Notes: generated by a model from the sequence alone, not told the origin. Positions 25,031-31,942 are shown, counted from the stretch's first letter. The stretch: DNA of 47,136 nt from Patescibacteria group bacterium (GCA_025054755.1 JANWZH010000001.1:1-47136); one strand, 5' to 3'. A program made the numbers and translations.

Positions 25031-25420
25031 ATGAATCAAAAAAATAAAATTATTGTTATTGGTCTTTTATTATTAACTTTTATTATTTTAACAATTGGCG
25101 CAATACTTAAAAAATCAACGCTTTCTGTTACTGGACAAAATACTTTTGAAAACAACAAATTAATTTTATATTATGGCGAAGGTTGCCCACATTGCGCTAT
25201 TGTTGAAAATTATCTTAAATCAAATCAGCTCAAAATTGGACTAGAACAAAAAGAAGTATATTATAATCAAAATAATCAAAAAGATTTAATTTCTAAAGCT
25301 AAAATTTGTAATATCCCTCAAAATCAAATTGGTATCCCATTTTTATGGACTGGTCAAAATTGTATTGTTGGTGACCAACCAATTATAGATTATTTTAAAA
25401 AACTCAATCAAAATCCTTAA
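25031..25420 (+). CDS. Membrane-anchored thioredoxin/glutaredoxin-like protein (CPHC)
   Basis: 129 residues when started at the ATG at 25031; a longer frame from 24935 would begin inside the znuC promoter region and add a non-signal-like end. Residues 6-26 form a membrane anchor. Then follows a thioredoxin fold with the redox motif CPHC (52-55) after LILYYGEG and a cis-proline-type GIPF. The active site would face the outside. Two further cysteines may modulate it. 9 nt before the next gene, which also carries a CxxC motif. Confidence 0.82.
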   Translation: MNQKNKIIVIGLLLLTFIILTIGAILKKSTLSVTGQNTFENNKLILYYGEGCPHCAIVENYLKSNQLKIGLEQKEVYYNQNNQKDLISKAKICNIPQNQIGIPFLWTGQNCIVGDQPIIDYFKKLNQNP

Positions 25421-25429
25421 AATTAAAAA

Positions 25430-25936
25430 ATGATTAAACCTAAATTAAAAATTTTAATTGTTTTAAACATTGTTTTATTTAGTATTAAAAAAACATTAGC
25501 AGTTTGTCCATTGTGCGTCATAGCTGTTGCTGGCGGATTAGAACTTTCCAGACTACTAAAAATTGATGATCTTATTACTGGCTTATGGGTTGGAGGATTA
25601 ATAGTCGCTTTAATTTATTGGACAATAGATTTTCTAATTAAAAAAAATATAAATTTTAAATTTAGAAATTTATTAATTATTTTAATTTGGTATGCTTTTG
25701 TTGGCGTAGGAATATATTTTGCAAAAATTAATTCAGAAATTTTATTAAATTTGCAGTTTTTAAATAAATTAAATTTAGGAATTATTTTAGGCAGTTTAGC
25801 TTTTTGGTTTGGAGCAGAAACTCATCAATTTTTAAAACAAAAAAATAATAAATCTTATTTTCCATTTCAAAAGGTCGTCATGCCAATAATACCAATTTTA
25901 ATTTTAAGTATTATTTTTTATATTTTATTAAAATAA
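25430..25936 (+). CDS. Polytopic membrane protein with an N-terminal CPLC motif
   Basis: 168 residues with about five hydrophobic segments. The first is followed by VCPLCVIAVAGGLELSRLL; the cysteine pair (C26, C29) lies at the outer membrane face right after the first segment. Later features are GLWVGG and WFGAE. I do not know the family. Because its neighbour is a thioredoxin-like protein with CPHC, it may pass electrons or oxidise it, as DsbB/VKOR do for their partners. It has only one CxxC pair, so it is not a canonical DsbB. Confidence 0.72.
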   Translation: MIKPKLKILIVLNIVLFSIKKTLAVCPLCVIAVAGGLELSRLLKIDDLITGLWVGGLIVALIYWTIDFLIKKNINFKFRNLLIILIWYAFVGVGIYFAKINSEILLNLQFLNKLNLGIILGSLAFWFGAETHQFLKQKNNKSYFPFQKVVMPIIPILILSIIFYILLK

Positions 25937-25939
25937 ACA

Positions 25940-26524
25940 ATGGATGAACAAAAATTAAATCAAAAAATTAATGACTTTATTCAAAAAATTGAAAAATCAA
26001 AAAGGGAAGATAAAATGGATTTATCCTCTAATCAAGATTTAAGTATTGCTATAATGAATTTAATTAGTATTGAAGAGCATTTCTTTTTTACTGGAGCTAA
26101 AACAGGTAAAACAGCTTATTATGATTTAATTAAAGAAGTTCGCGAAATTCGTAAAGAACTTTTAAAAAAAATAGTAAAAGATTATGAAGGCGAAGTTTGG
26201 TGTATTTCTAAACATTTATTAGCAGCTAGTTATCGTTTAATGGAAGTTGGAACAAAAAAATTAGGTGAAAACAAAAATCAAGAAGCTTATGATTTATTTG
26301 ATAAAGCTTACTTATTATATTCAATATTTTGGGGAATTAATTTAAAAATTTTAGATATTTCTGATATTAAAAAAATTGATGATGGAGCTTTAAATAAACA
26401 CGACAATGAAAAAACTTTAGAAAAAATAACTGAAACTAATTCTAATTTAGATAATGAACCTTCTGGAGCTTTTGATAAATTAAAAAAATTAATTAAAAAA
26501 GCAATTGATTGTTGTATTGAATAA
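25940..26524 (+). CDS. Helical protein of unknown function, Parcubacteria-type
   Basis: 194 residues, mostly helical, no signal peptide. The most distinctive stretch is LISIEEHFFFTGAKTGK followed by YYDLIKEVREIRKELL and the segment VWCISKHLLAASYR. The C-terminal part is a charged linker and a short lysine-rich helix ending DCCIE. It begins 3 nt after the CPLC gene. I recall similar proteins only from CPR genomes, where they are annotated as hypothetical. A co-function with the redox pair is possible. Confidence 0.75.
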   Translation: MDEQKLNQKINDFIQKIEKSKREDKMDLSSNQDLSIAIMNLISIEEHFFFTGAKTGKTAYYDLIKEVREIRKELLKKIVKDYEGEVWCISKHLLAASYRLMEVGTKKLGENKNQEAYDLFDKAYLLYSIFWGINLKILDISDIKKIDDGALNKHDNEKTLEKITETNSNLDNEPSGAFDKLKKLIKKAIDCCIE

Positions 26525-27379
26525 TTAAATTTCTAAAATTTTGCTCACTTCTTGATTCAAATAAAAAATATTATAAAGTTTATCTAAAATAGGAGTTTTA
26601 ATATGTTTTGATTTTAAAATTTTTTTAATTCCTCTAATAGATTTTAATCCTTCTGAAGTTTGATTAATTTGCTGATTTTTGCCTTTTAAAAATCCAACTT
26701 TATAATTAGCTGAATTTTTACTAAAACCAGTTGCAACAAAATCGCCTAAACCGCATATTTCAAAAACTGTTTTTGACCTACCTCCCAAAACTTTAACTAT
26801 TTTAAACATTTCGTTTATGGCTTGCGTGACATAATACCCCTTAAAATTTAAACCCAAATTTAAACCGTCAAGTAATCCCAAGCCTAAAGCATAAATATTT
26901 TTTAAAACTCCGCTTAAAGCCACGCCAACTACATCATTGCTAGTTTTAATTTTAATTTTAGTATTTAAAAAAATATTTTTTAATTTTAAAACTTTTTTAT
27001 TTTTAGAAGCTAAAATTCCAAAACCAAATTGATTTTGATTCAATTCTTCGGCAATCATTGGCCCATAAAGTAAGCCAAAATTTTTAAAATCAGCTAAAAT
27101 TTCATCTATTCTTTGATTAGTTTTTAAATCAATTCCTTTAGAAACACAAATTAAAAATTTATTTTCTAAATTAAATTTTTTAATCTTTTTCCAAACCTCA
27201 AAAACAGCTCCTGCTGGCGTGCAAATTAAAATAGTTTCTGATTTTAAAACTAAATCTTTTAAATCTTGATTTTTAAAAATACCATATTTATCCCAATAAT
27301 TTATTTTATTTTCTTTTGATAAAATTTTGCCCAAAGCTTTTCCAATTTCTCCAGCTCCAATAATTAAAATTTGGCTCAT
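26525..27379 (-). CDS. gpsA: GpsA-like NAD(P)-dependent glycerol-3-phosphate dehydrogenase family protein
   Basis: 284 residues with the dinucleotide-binding GAGEIGKALG at residues 7-16, CVSKGID, GPMIAEEL (where GpsA usually has GPSFAxEV), and the catalytic-lysine region GVLKNIYALGLGLLDGL. Reference enzymes have SRNR near the C-terminus for phosphate and cofactor binding; here it reads SANY, so the first Arg is lost. About 50 residues shorter than E. coli GpsA. Likely family GpsA, but altered specificity is possible. It converges with the hypothetical gene, with no gap between them. Confidence 0.7.
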   Translation of the reverse strand: MSQILIIGAGEIGKALGKILSKENKINYWDKYGIFKNQDLKDLVLKSETILICTPAGAVFEVWKKIKKFNLENKFLICVSKGIDLKTNQRIDEILADFKNFGLLYGPMIAEELNQNQFGFGILASKNKKVLKLKNIFLNTKIKIKTSNDVVGVALSGVLKNIYALGLGLLDGLNLGLNFKGYYVTQAINEMFKIVKVLGGRSKTVFEICGLGDFVATGFSKNSANYKVGFLKGKNQQINQTSEGLKSIRGIKKILKSKHIKTPILDKLYNIFYLNQEVSKILEI

Positions 27380-27383
27380 ATCA

Positions 27384-27539
27384 TCATTTTAAAACTTTAT
27401 AATGTAAAAGCAAAGTTCCAGAATTATTTATTTTTCTTGCCTCTATTAAGTTTAAATTTAAATTCATTTTTTGATTTAAAAATTTTAAGCCCTTACCAAA
27501 TAAAATCGGCTCAATAGTTAAAAAATTCAAAAACAACAT
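27384..27539 (-). pseudogene. Remnant of a dihydrofolate-reductase/RibD-like gene (C-terminal end only)
   Basis: A 51-codon frame starting at an internal ATG at 27539. It reads FLTIEPILFGKGLKFL, a later LNLIEARKINN and the end LLLHYKV, which match the last strands of DHFR/RibD-type reductases (TIxPxLLGxGxxLF ... GxxLLxY). The N-terminal two-thirds, with substrate and NADPH sites, are missing. Upstream it runs into the thyA start fragment. A remnant left by deletion is the best reading. Confidence 0.75.
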
Positions 27540-27607
27540 TTCAAAATTTGTTTATCAATGCCATTTTCTAAAATATATTTTAATGCGTTTAAATATTGTT
27601 CTTCCAT
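27530..27607 (-). pseudogene. Remnant of thymidylate synthase thyA (first ~20 codons)
   Basis: ATG at 27607 opens MEEQYLNALKYILENGIDK, the usual N-terminus of ThyA, directly after dut. The expected RTGTGT sequence does not follow. After about 20 codons the frame leaves the ThyA sequence and ends at 27530. Joined to the dihydrofolate-reductase remnant in a different frame, so a deletion of roughly one gene and a half removed the rest. Confidence 0.7.
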
Positions 27608-27611
27608 TTTT

Positions 27612-28037
27612 TTAATTTAAACCAGAACTGCCAAAACCTTTTTCTCCTCGATGCGTTTCATCTAATTCATTAACTTCTTCTAATTCGTAATTAATAATTG
27701 GCATAATAACTAATTGCGCAATTTTAACTCCTTTTTCAACTTTATAATCAGTTTTACCTAAATTAAACATAACAACCCTAACTTCTCCTCTATAACCAGA
27801 ATCAATAACTCCAGCCATTGTTTTAATTTTACTGTTTAAGGCAAGACCGGATTTATCCCAAATAAAACCAGCATAACCTTCTGGAATTGCAATTTTAATT
27901 CCAGTGCGAACTGCTTTATTTTCCATAGATTGAATAATAACTTCTTCTGCTGAATATAAATCAATTCCAGCATCCCCCTGATAAGCCAAAGATGGCAATT
28001 TTGCATCTGCATCTATTTTTTGAATATAAATTTTCAT
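27612..28037 (-). CDS. dut: Deoxyuridine 5'-triphosphate nucleotidohydrolase (dUTPase)
   Basis: Hydrolyses dUTP to dUMP and keeps uracil out of DNA. The 141 residues show all five trimeric-dUTPase motifs: DAGIDLYS, DKSGLA, GVIDSGYRGEV, AQLVIMP and the flexible C-terminal RGEKGFGSSG. Full length and apparently intact, unlike its neighbours dcd and thyA. It begins 1 nt after the dcd terminal stop. The product dUMP would normally feed ThyA, of which only a fragment remains. Confidence 0.96.
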   Translation of the reverse strand: MKIYIQKIDADAKLPSLAYQGDAGIDLYSAEEVIIQSMENKAVRTGIKIAIPEGYAGFIWDKSGLALNSKIKTMAGVIDSGYRGEVRVVMFNLGKTDYKVEKGVKIAQLVIMPIINYELEEVNELDETHRGEKGFGSSGLN

Positions 28038-28038
28038 T

Positions 28039-28616
28039 TTAATCTTGTATAATTTTGCTAGCTAATGGCGACTTTTCTTGTTTTGTATATTTATGTTTTT
28101 CTTTTGAGCCATACGGAAACTCGGCTTTTGATTCTAAAAGTTCAAAAGTTAAACTACAAATTCTCATTCCTTCATAAAGAATAACTGGCATTGGACCTAA
28201 ATTTCCTAATTCTAAAACAGCTTGGCCATTCCAGCCAGGATCAAATCTAGTCTAGCAGCTGTTGAATGAACAATTATTCCTAATCTAGCCAAAGAACTCC
28301 TGCCTTCTAATCTAGCTAAAATATTAGCTGGTAAACTAAAATTTTCTTTAGTTATTGCTAAAGCAAAACTATTTGGTTTTAAAACAAAACTTTCGCCTTC
28401 TGCAATTAAAATTTTCTCCATTAAATCTTCAATATTTTTAATATTTTTTAAATCTAAAGGTTTTGATTCTAGGTTTGATTTAAAAATCTTTATAAAATTA
28501 CCAAGTTTTAAATCTAAAGAACAAGGCCCTAATTGGGCTTCAAAATCAGGAGCTGGACTAACTTGAATTATTCCATCTAAAATTAATTTTTTAATTCTAT
28601 GATCAGGCAAAATCAT
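28039..28616 (-). pseudogene. dcd: dCTP deaminase, frameshifted by a 5-bp tandem duplication
   Basis: Start at ATG 28616 (MILPDHRIKK), which follows a -10 box by 7 nt; a longer frame from 28691 lies inside a terminator. The first part runs normally to RLEGRSSLARLGIIVHSTAAR. Then TCTAG is present twice in tandem (28246-28255, plus strand). Removing one copy gives FDPGWNGQAVLELGN and a normal C-terminus ending SPLASKIIQD at 28039, about 190 residues. As written, the frame ends at 28212, losing the catalytic glutamate region. The enzyme is therefore probably inactive. Confidence 0.85.
28246..28255. repeat. Tandem duplication TCTAG x2 causing the dcd frameshift
   Basis: TCTAGTCTAG on the plus strand, CTAGACTAGA on the minus strand. 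One copy removed restores AARFDPGWNG, the family consensus, exactly. The event is an insertion of 5 nt in a gene that is otherwise open on both sides. Confidence 0.85.
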
Positions 28617-28623
28617 AAAAATA

Positions 28624-28651
28624 ATTATATTAAATTGTAAAAAAATAACAA
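28624..28651 (-). promoter_or_regulatory. dcd-dut promoter, leaderless spacing
   Basis: TTGTTA (28651-28646), 16 nt, TATAAT (28629-28624) on the minus strand; the box ends 7 nt before the dcd ATG. Confidence 0.5.
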
Positions 28652-28676
28652 ATAATAATTTTAAAATATTTCCAAA

Positions 28677-28706
28677 CCAAAAACCCGCCATCGGGCGGGT
28701 TTTTGG
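28677..28706. terminator. Bidirectional intrinsic terminator after the S-layer-like gene
   Basis: A perfect 13-bp inverted repeat (28677-28689 and 28694-28706) with a 4-nt loop. The stem has a GC core (CCCGCC/GGCGGG) and A5/T5 flanks, giving a U tract on both strands. It ends the long minus-strand transcript of the gene at 28740 and separates it from the dcd promoter. Confidence 0.9.
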
Positions 28707-28739
28707 TTAAAAGTTAATCTGAAAAAATTTCAGAAAAAC

Positions 28740-30641
28740 TTAGTTGCTGTAATTGGTTACAAAATCCTTACTAATAAAGCTTGTTGTAACTGGAGCGGTA
28801 AATGTTCCATTGTTTCCAGAAGCCCAAGTTACAGAATTAACTCTAACTCTGGCTTGTTTAACACCTGAAACTGCTCCTACAGCACTTAATTCAAAATTAT
28901 AAGTATCTCCAGCATTTAGGACATAATATCCTCCTGTTTGAGATACTGTATTTCCTGCAGAATCTTTAACAGCATCAATTGTATAAGATACAGGCAAATT
29001 TGTTCCTCCTGTTATTTCCCATTGCATATTAAATGGAGTAGAGCTGGAAATTCTAACTTGACCACCAGCATGAACATTTGTTGGCAATGCTACGCTAAGC
29101 TTACCATTAAATGTAAATGAGCTGGTTGAATTTGATTGATCTCTGGTTGCTGTAACAGAGCCAGTAAATCCTAAGTTAGGAGCAACAACATAAAGATAAA
29201 CTGGCAAACTTGAAACTGTTGTTGGTGTGGCAGAAATTGTTCCGCCCAATGAGTTTTCAGTAACAACGCTAGCCAAAGTAACTGTTAAGTTTCCTCCACC
29301 ATATACAACATTATCAACTTGAGAAACTCCAATAACTGCATCAACAGATTGATCTCTGTTAATTACAACATTATCTGGGAAAATATTTGAGACAGTAACA
29401 GTTGCACCACTTACATTAACTGTTCCAACTCTTCTTCCTCCAACTTCAAGATAAAAATTAGTTGGAGAAACAGTTGCTGCATTAAATGTAAATACAACTT
29501 GTCTTAATCTCAAATTATCATTTTGAGCAGTCATTCTAAATTTCAAAAGTGGAGTGTTTTGAGTTAATCTCATAACAGCAGCTGTTCCAGTTCCTGAAAC
29601 TAATTCATTAGCTGTTACATTTTTTTCTTGTGGAGTATCTGATGCTCTTGTAACAGAAATAGCAGCTGAACCAGCTAATGTTGCTTGTGGTTGGAATCCA
29701 TTATTAAATGATGCTGATGGTTCAAAAAGATTAACATTATTTCCAGTTACTGCTCTTACTGATTGAGCTGGAACTGTTAAAGTATATGTTCCTGTAACTC
29801 CAGATGGATAAGTTGAAACAGCTGTAAATCTTAATGTAACAACTTTAGATTGATCCTTTGGAACAGAAACATTAATACCAGTGATTAATAAATAGTAATC
29901 ACCATTTGTTTCTCTATAAAATGGTTTTCCTTCTTGTGATGTTACATCAGATGACCACAATGTATTTCCGCTTTCATCAACTAAAGCAACTCTTGAAATT
30001 ACTCTATGAGGAGCTTGTCCTGTTGTTGGCCAGTTAACTCTTAATCTTTGAACAGTAACATCTCCTTGAGTTGCTCTTAATCTAATACCCAAAACATCTC
30101 TTGTTTCACCTTCTCTTAATGTTTCGCCATCAGCTGGTGTTGAGTTTTTCTCAACAATTAAAGTACCTTCTGTTGATGGAGTAGAAGGTGTTGTTGGTGT
30201 TGTTGGTGTAGTTGGTGTTGTTGGTGTAGTTGGTGTTGTTGGTGTTGTTGGTGTTGATGGAACAGAAGCAACTAATGAACTATATTTTGATCTGGACATT
30301 GGTCCAAAATAACCAGTTCCAGGCAATCCATTTTCAGCTTGCCATTTTGAAACAGCAGCTTTGGTTAATGGACCAAAATATCCTGATTGTGGGGTTACTT
30401 TAAGATACCCTTGTAAACATTTAACATCATCGCCTCTCATTCCCACTGTGAGGTCGCGGGTAAATGTACAAGCTGATGATGGTGATGTTTGTTGACCTTG
30501 TAATTGATTTTGCATTGCTTGAATTTGTGCAAGCAAAGCTGCAATTTGAGCTTGAAGTTGATCAACTGTTGGTGTTTGAGCTGAAGCAACTCCAGAAACT
30601 AACATTGCAGCTAATACGAATAATGAAAATTTTTTACTCAT
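28740..30641 (-). CDS. Secreted S-layer-like surface protein with peptidoglycan-binding domain
   Basis: 633 residues. Signal peptide 1-21 (FSLFVLAAMLVSGVASA|Q), a Gln/Ala-rich coiled-coil-like stretch (25-50), a peptidoglycan-binding-1 type domain (about 58-118: LTVGMRGDDVKCLQGYL and SGYFGPLTKAAVSKWQ), a Pro-Thr-Thr linker (129-153), and about 480 residues of beta-rich, Ser/Thr/Val-rich sequence with few Lys. The coding region is clearly richer in G and C than its neighbours and codon use is more even, as in a highly expressed gene. It has a strong terminator. Role as wall-anchored surface layer is inference. Confidence 0.85.
   Translation of the reverse strand: MSKKFSLFVLAAMLVSGVASAQTPTVDQLQAQIAALLAQIQAMQNQLQGQQTSPSSACTFTRDLTVGMRGDDVKCLQGYLKVTPQSGYFGPLTKAAVSKWQAENGLPGTGYFGPMSRSKYSSLVASVPSTPTTPTTPTTPTTPTTPTTPTTPSTPSTEGTLIVEKNSTPADGETLREGETRDVLGIRLRATQGDVTVQRLRVNWPTTGQAPHRVISRVALVDESGNTLWSSDVTSQEGKPFYRETNGDYYLLITGINVSVPKDQSKVVTLRFTAVSTYPSGVTGTYTLTVPAQSVRAVTGNNVNLFEPSASFNNGFQPQATLAGSAAISVTRASDTPQEKNVTANELVSGTGTAAVMRLTQNTPLLKFRMTAQNDNLRLRQVVFTFNAATVSPTNFYLEVGGRRVGTVNVSGATVTVSNIFPDNVVINRDQSVDAVIGVSQVDNVVYGGGNLTVTLASVVTENSLGGTISATPTTVSSLPVYLYVVAPNLGFTGSVTATRDQSNSTSSFTFNGKLSVALPTNVHAGGQVRISSSTPFNMQWEITGGTNLPVSYTIDAVKDSAGNTVSQTGGYYVLNAGDTYNFELSAVGAVSGVKQARVRVNSVTWASGNNGTFTAPVTTSFISKDFVTNYSN
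30187..30257 (-). repeat. Nine-base tandem repeat coding for the Pro-Thr-Thr linker
   Basis: Repeated GGTGTTGTT/GGTGTAGTT units (plus-strand reading) code for about seven Pro-Thr-Thr repeats between the peptidoglycan-binding domain and the beta-rich region. Such repeats can vary in number by slippage and change the linker length in steps of three residues. Confidence 0.8.
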
Positions 30642-30653
30642 TTTATTTTTATT

Positions 30654-30659
30654 ATTATA
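30654..30659 (-). promoter_or_regulatory. -10 box of the S-layer-like gene
   Basis: TATAAT (30659-30654, minus strand) ends 12 nt before the ATG at 30641, predicting a 5-6 nt leader. No clear -35 box. Direct copies of CGACCT (30667-30672 and 30692-30697) just upstream may be an activator or repressor site. Confidence 0.4.
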
Positions 30660-30712
30660 AATTTAACGACCTAAATTTTATTTTTAATTTTCGACCTTTT
30701 ATTTTTCCGAAG

Positions 30713-30733
30713 TCCGCTACTCTTCATAGCGGA
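30713..30733 (-). other. Hairpin upstream of the S-layer-like gene
   Basis: TCCGCTA (30713-30719) and TAGCGGA (30727-30733) form a perfect 7-bp stem with a 7-nt loop. It lies between the attenuator-like terminator and the -10 box at 30654. No T tract follows, so it is not a terminator. Confidence 0.55.
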
Positions 30734-30747
30734 GCAGTATCAAAATT

Positions 30748-30772
30748 AAAAAATCTCGCTTTCAGAGCGAGA
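30748..30772 (-). terminator. Intrinsic terminator, attenuator-like
   Basis: On the minus strand TCTCGCT (30772-30766), loop CTGAA, AGCGAGA (30760-30754), then TTTTTT. It lies about 110 nt upstream of the S-layer-like start and 210 nt downstream of the winged-helix gene. It may end that gene's transcript, or act as attenuator. Its 5' arm plus loop can pair, 10 bp with one G-U, with TCAGAGTGAG at 30820-30811. Confidence 0.75.
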
Positions 30773-30801
30773 CTAATTTAAAATTTTATTTTATTAATTT
30801 T

Positions 30802-30830
30802 AAATTCAGCCTCACTCTGAATTTATTATA
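30802..30830 (-). promoter_or_regulatory. -10 box plus 8-bp inverted repeat; possible antiterminator arm
   Basis: TATAAT (30830-30825, minus) is followed by an inverted repeat AAATTCAG/CTGAATTT (30824-30817 with 30809-30802). The sequence TCAGAGTGAG (30820-30811) inside it is complementary to the terminator arm at 30771-30762. No -35 box at proper spacing (TTGAAA is 22 nt away), so promoter activity is uncertain. Confidence 0.35.
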
Positions 30831-30981
30831 TTTTATTATTTTTTAAAAAACTTTTCAATACTTTTTTGTTAATTTAATCTATTTGTACTAAAGAAAACGT
30901 TAAATATTTTAAAAGGTTACGAATAAAATATGGCTTAAAATGGTTTTATAAATCAATGTTTTTTATACTTCTTTACTTCTT

Positions 30982-31935
30982 TTACACTTCTTCAAAAACC
31001 TGAATATTTTGCGGGTTTTTTACCTTATATAAAACATTAGGCCCAGAACTACCTCTTTTTTCAATAATTCCTTTATTAATTAAATCGCTTAAATAATATC
31101 TAATTGTTCTTTCGCTTAACTCTGGGAATATTTCTTCTAAATCTCTAAGTTTAAATTCTTGAAAATATCTAATTTTATCAAAAAAAACAGATTTTCTAAC
31201 GCTCATTTCATTGTTTGTATTATTTTCTTTTGTTTTTTTAAAATCAGATTCTTTTTCATTATTAATAATTTCTGAAATATGTAAAAATCCTGTTTTTGAT
31301 TTATTATCTGCTTGGTTCGGCAATGATTCTTGTTTTTCTTCATTATTATTTATTGCCGAGTCCATATTTGTTGCCGAATTATTATTTTCTATTGCCGAAT
31401 CTTTTATTGCCGAACCCAATTCTACTGCCGAATTATTAATTGAAGAATTTAATATTAAATCATTATCAATTGCCGAATTATCAATTGATAAATTATTTTC
31501 TATTGCCGAATTATCTTTTATATTAATTTTTGATTTTTTAATTAACTTATCTTTTTTATTATCAATGTTTAATTTTGTTTTAAAAATACTATTAATATCT
31601 ATCATATTTTCATTTTCAATATTTTTAAGATATTCAGCAATAAAATTATTTAAATTATTTAATTCGGCAATAATTGCATCTGCTAAATCATTTCTAAAAA
31701 GATTTAAAGACCTTGCTAAATGAATAAAATATTCAATAGAAAAAATAGTTTGTTTTATTGCCTCAATATCTTTTATAGTTGCCAAATTCAAAATTTTTAA
31801 TCCTTGCTCATCAAAAATCTTTTTAAAAGAGTCATTTTTAATTGCTTGACTAACTCGGCAAAGAGCATAAGAAATTTCAAAAGCTTTTTTAGCAATTAAA
31901 TCATATGAATTATTTGCCAAATTATTTATTAACAT
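30982..31935 (-). CDS. Putative regulator with C-terminal winged-helix domain and repeat linker
   Basis: 317 residues. The N-terminal ~105 residues are helical and resemble a four-helix bundle (four-helix/ribosomal-S23-like folds are possible, uncertain). The middle (about 115-215) is low-complexity Asn/Ser/Asp/Ile-rich sequence with recurring (N/D)SA(I/V/T). The C-terminal ~70 residues look like a winged helix: FQEFKLRDLEEIFPELSERTIRYYLSDLINKGIIEKRG, with a recognition helix in ERTIRYYL. Promoter is consensus and leaderless. It could regulate itself or the neighbouring S-layer-like gene. Confidence 0.75.
   Translation of the reverse strand: MLINNLANNSYDLIAKKAFEISYALCRVSQAIKNDSFKKIFDEQGLKILNLATIKDIEAIKQTIFSIEYFIHLARSLNLFRNDLADAIIAELNNLNNFIAEYLKNIENENMIDINSIFKTKLNIDNKKDKLIKKSKINIKDNSAIENNLSIDNSAIDNDLILNSSINNSAVELGSAIKDSAIENNNSATNMDSAINNNEEKQESLPNQADNKSKTGFLHISEIINNEKESDFKKTKENNTNNEMSVRKSVFFDKIRYFQEFKLRDLEEIFPELSERTIRYYLSDLINKGIIEKRGSSGPNVLYKVKNPQNIQVFEEV
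31354..31509 (-). repeat. Seven in-frame copies of TTCGGCA-type repeat in the regulator gene
   Basis: On the plus strand TGCCGA occurs at 31354, 31372, 31393, 31408, 31426, 31471 and 31504. All are in the same codon phase, reading TCG GCA (Ser-Ala) on the minus strand. Ser is otherwise mostly TCA, TCT or AGC in this AT-rich genome, so the DNA sequence itself, not only the amino acids, is conserved among the copies. Confidence 0.7.
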
Positions 31936-31942
31936 AAAAACT

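Noticed and set aside
28246..28255. Programmed ribosomal frameshifting in dcd
   Set aside because: There is no slippery heptamer or downstream pseudoknot, and the exact tandem copy explains the shift completely. Read-level evidence could reopen it.
28617..28691. Longer dcd start (MAGFWFG...)
   Set aside because: The extra 25 codons lie across the terminator hairpin and the -10 box and encode a hydrophobic stretch foreign to dCTP deaminases. The ATG at 28616 gives the family N-terminus.
30187..30257. CRISPR-like repeat
   Set aside because: Units of 9 bp without spacers, in frame and coding for Pro-Thr-Thr. No cas genes are in the window.
31211..31723. Plus-strand 170-codon frame opposite the winged-helix gene
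   Set aside because: It is the Ser/Leu/Phe-rich mirror of the low-complexity minus-strand gene. The minus-strand frame has a consensus promoter and a folded C-terminal domain.
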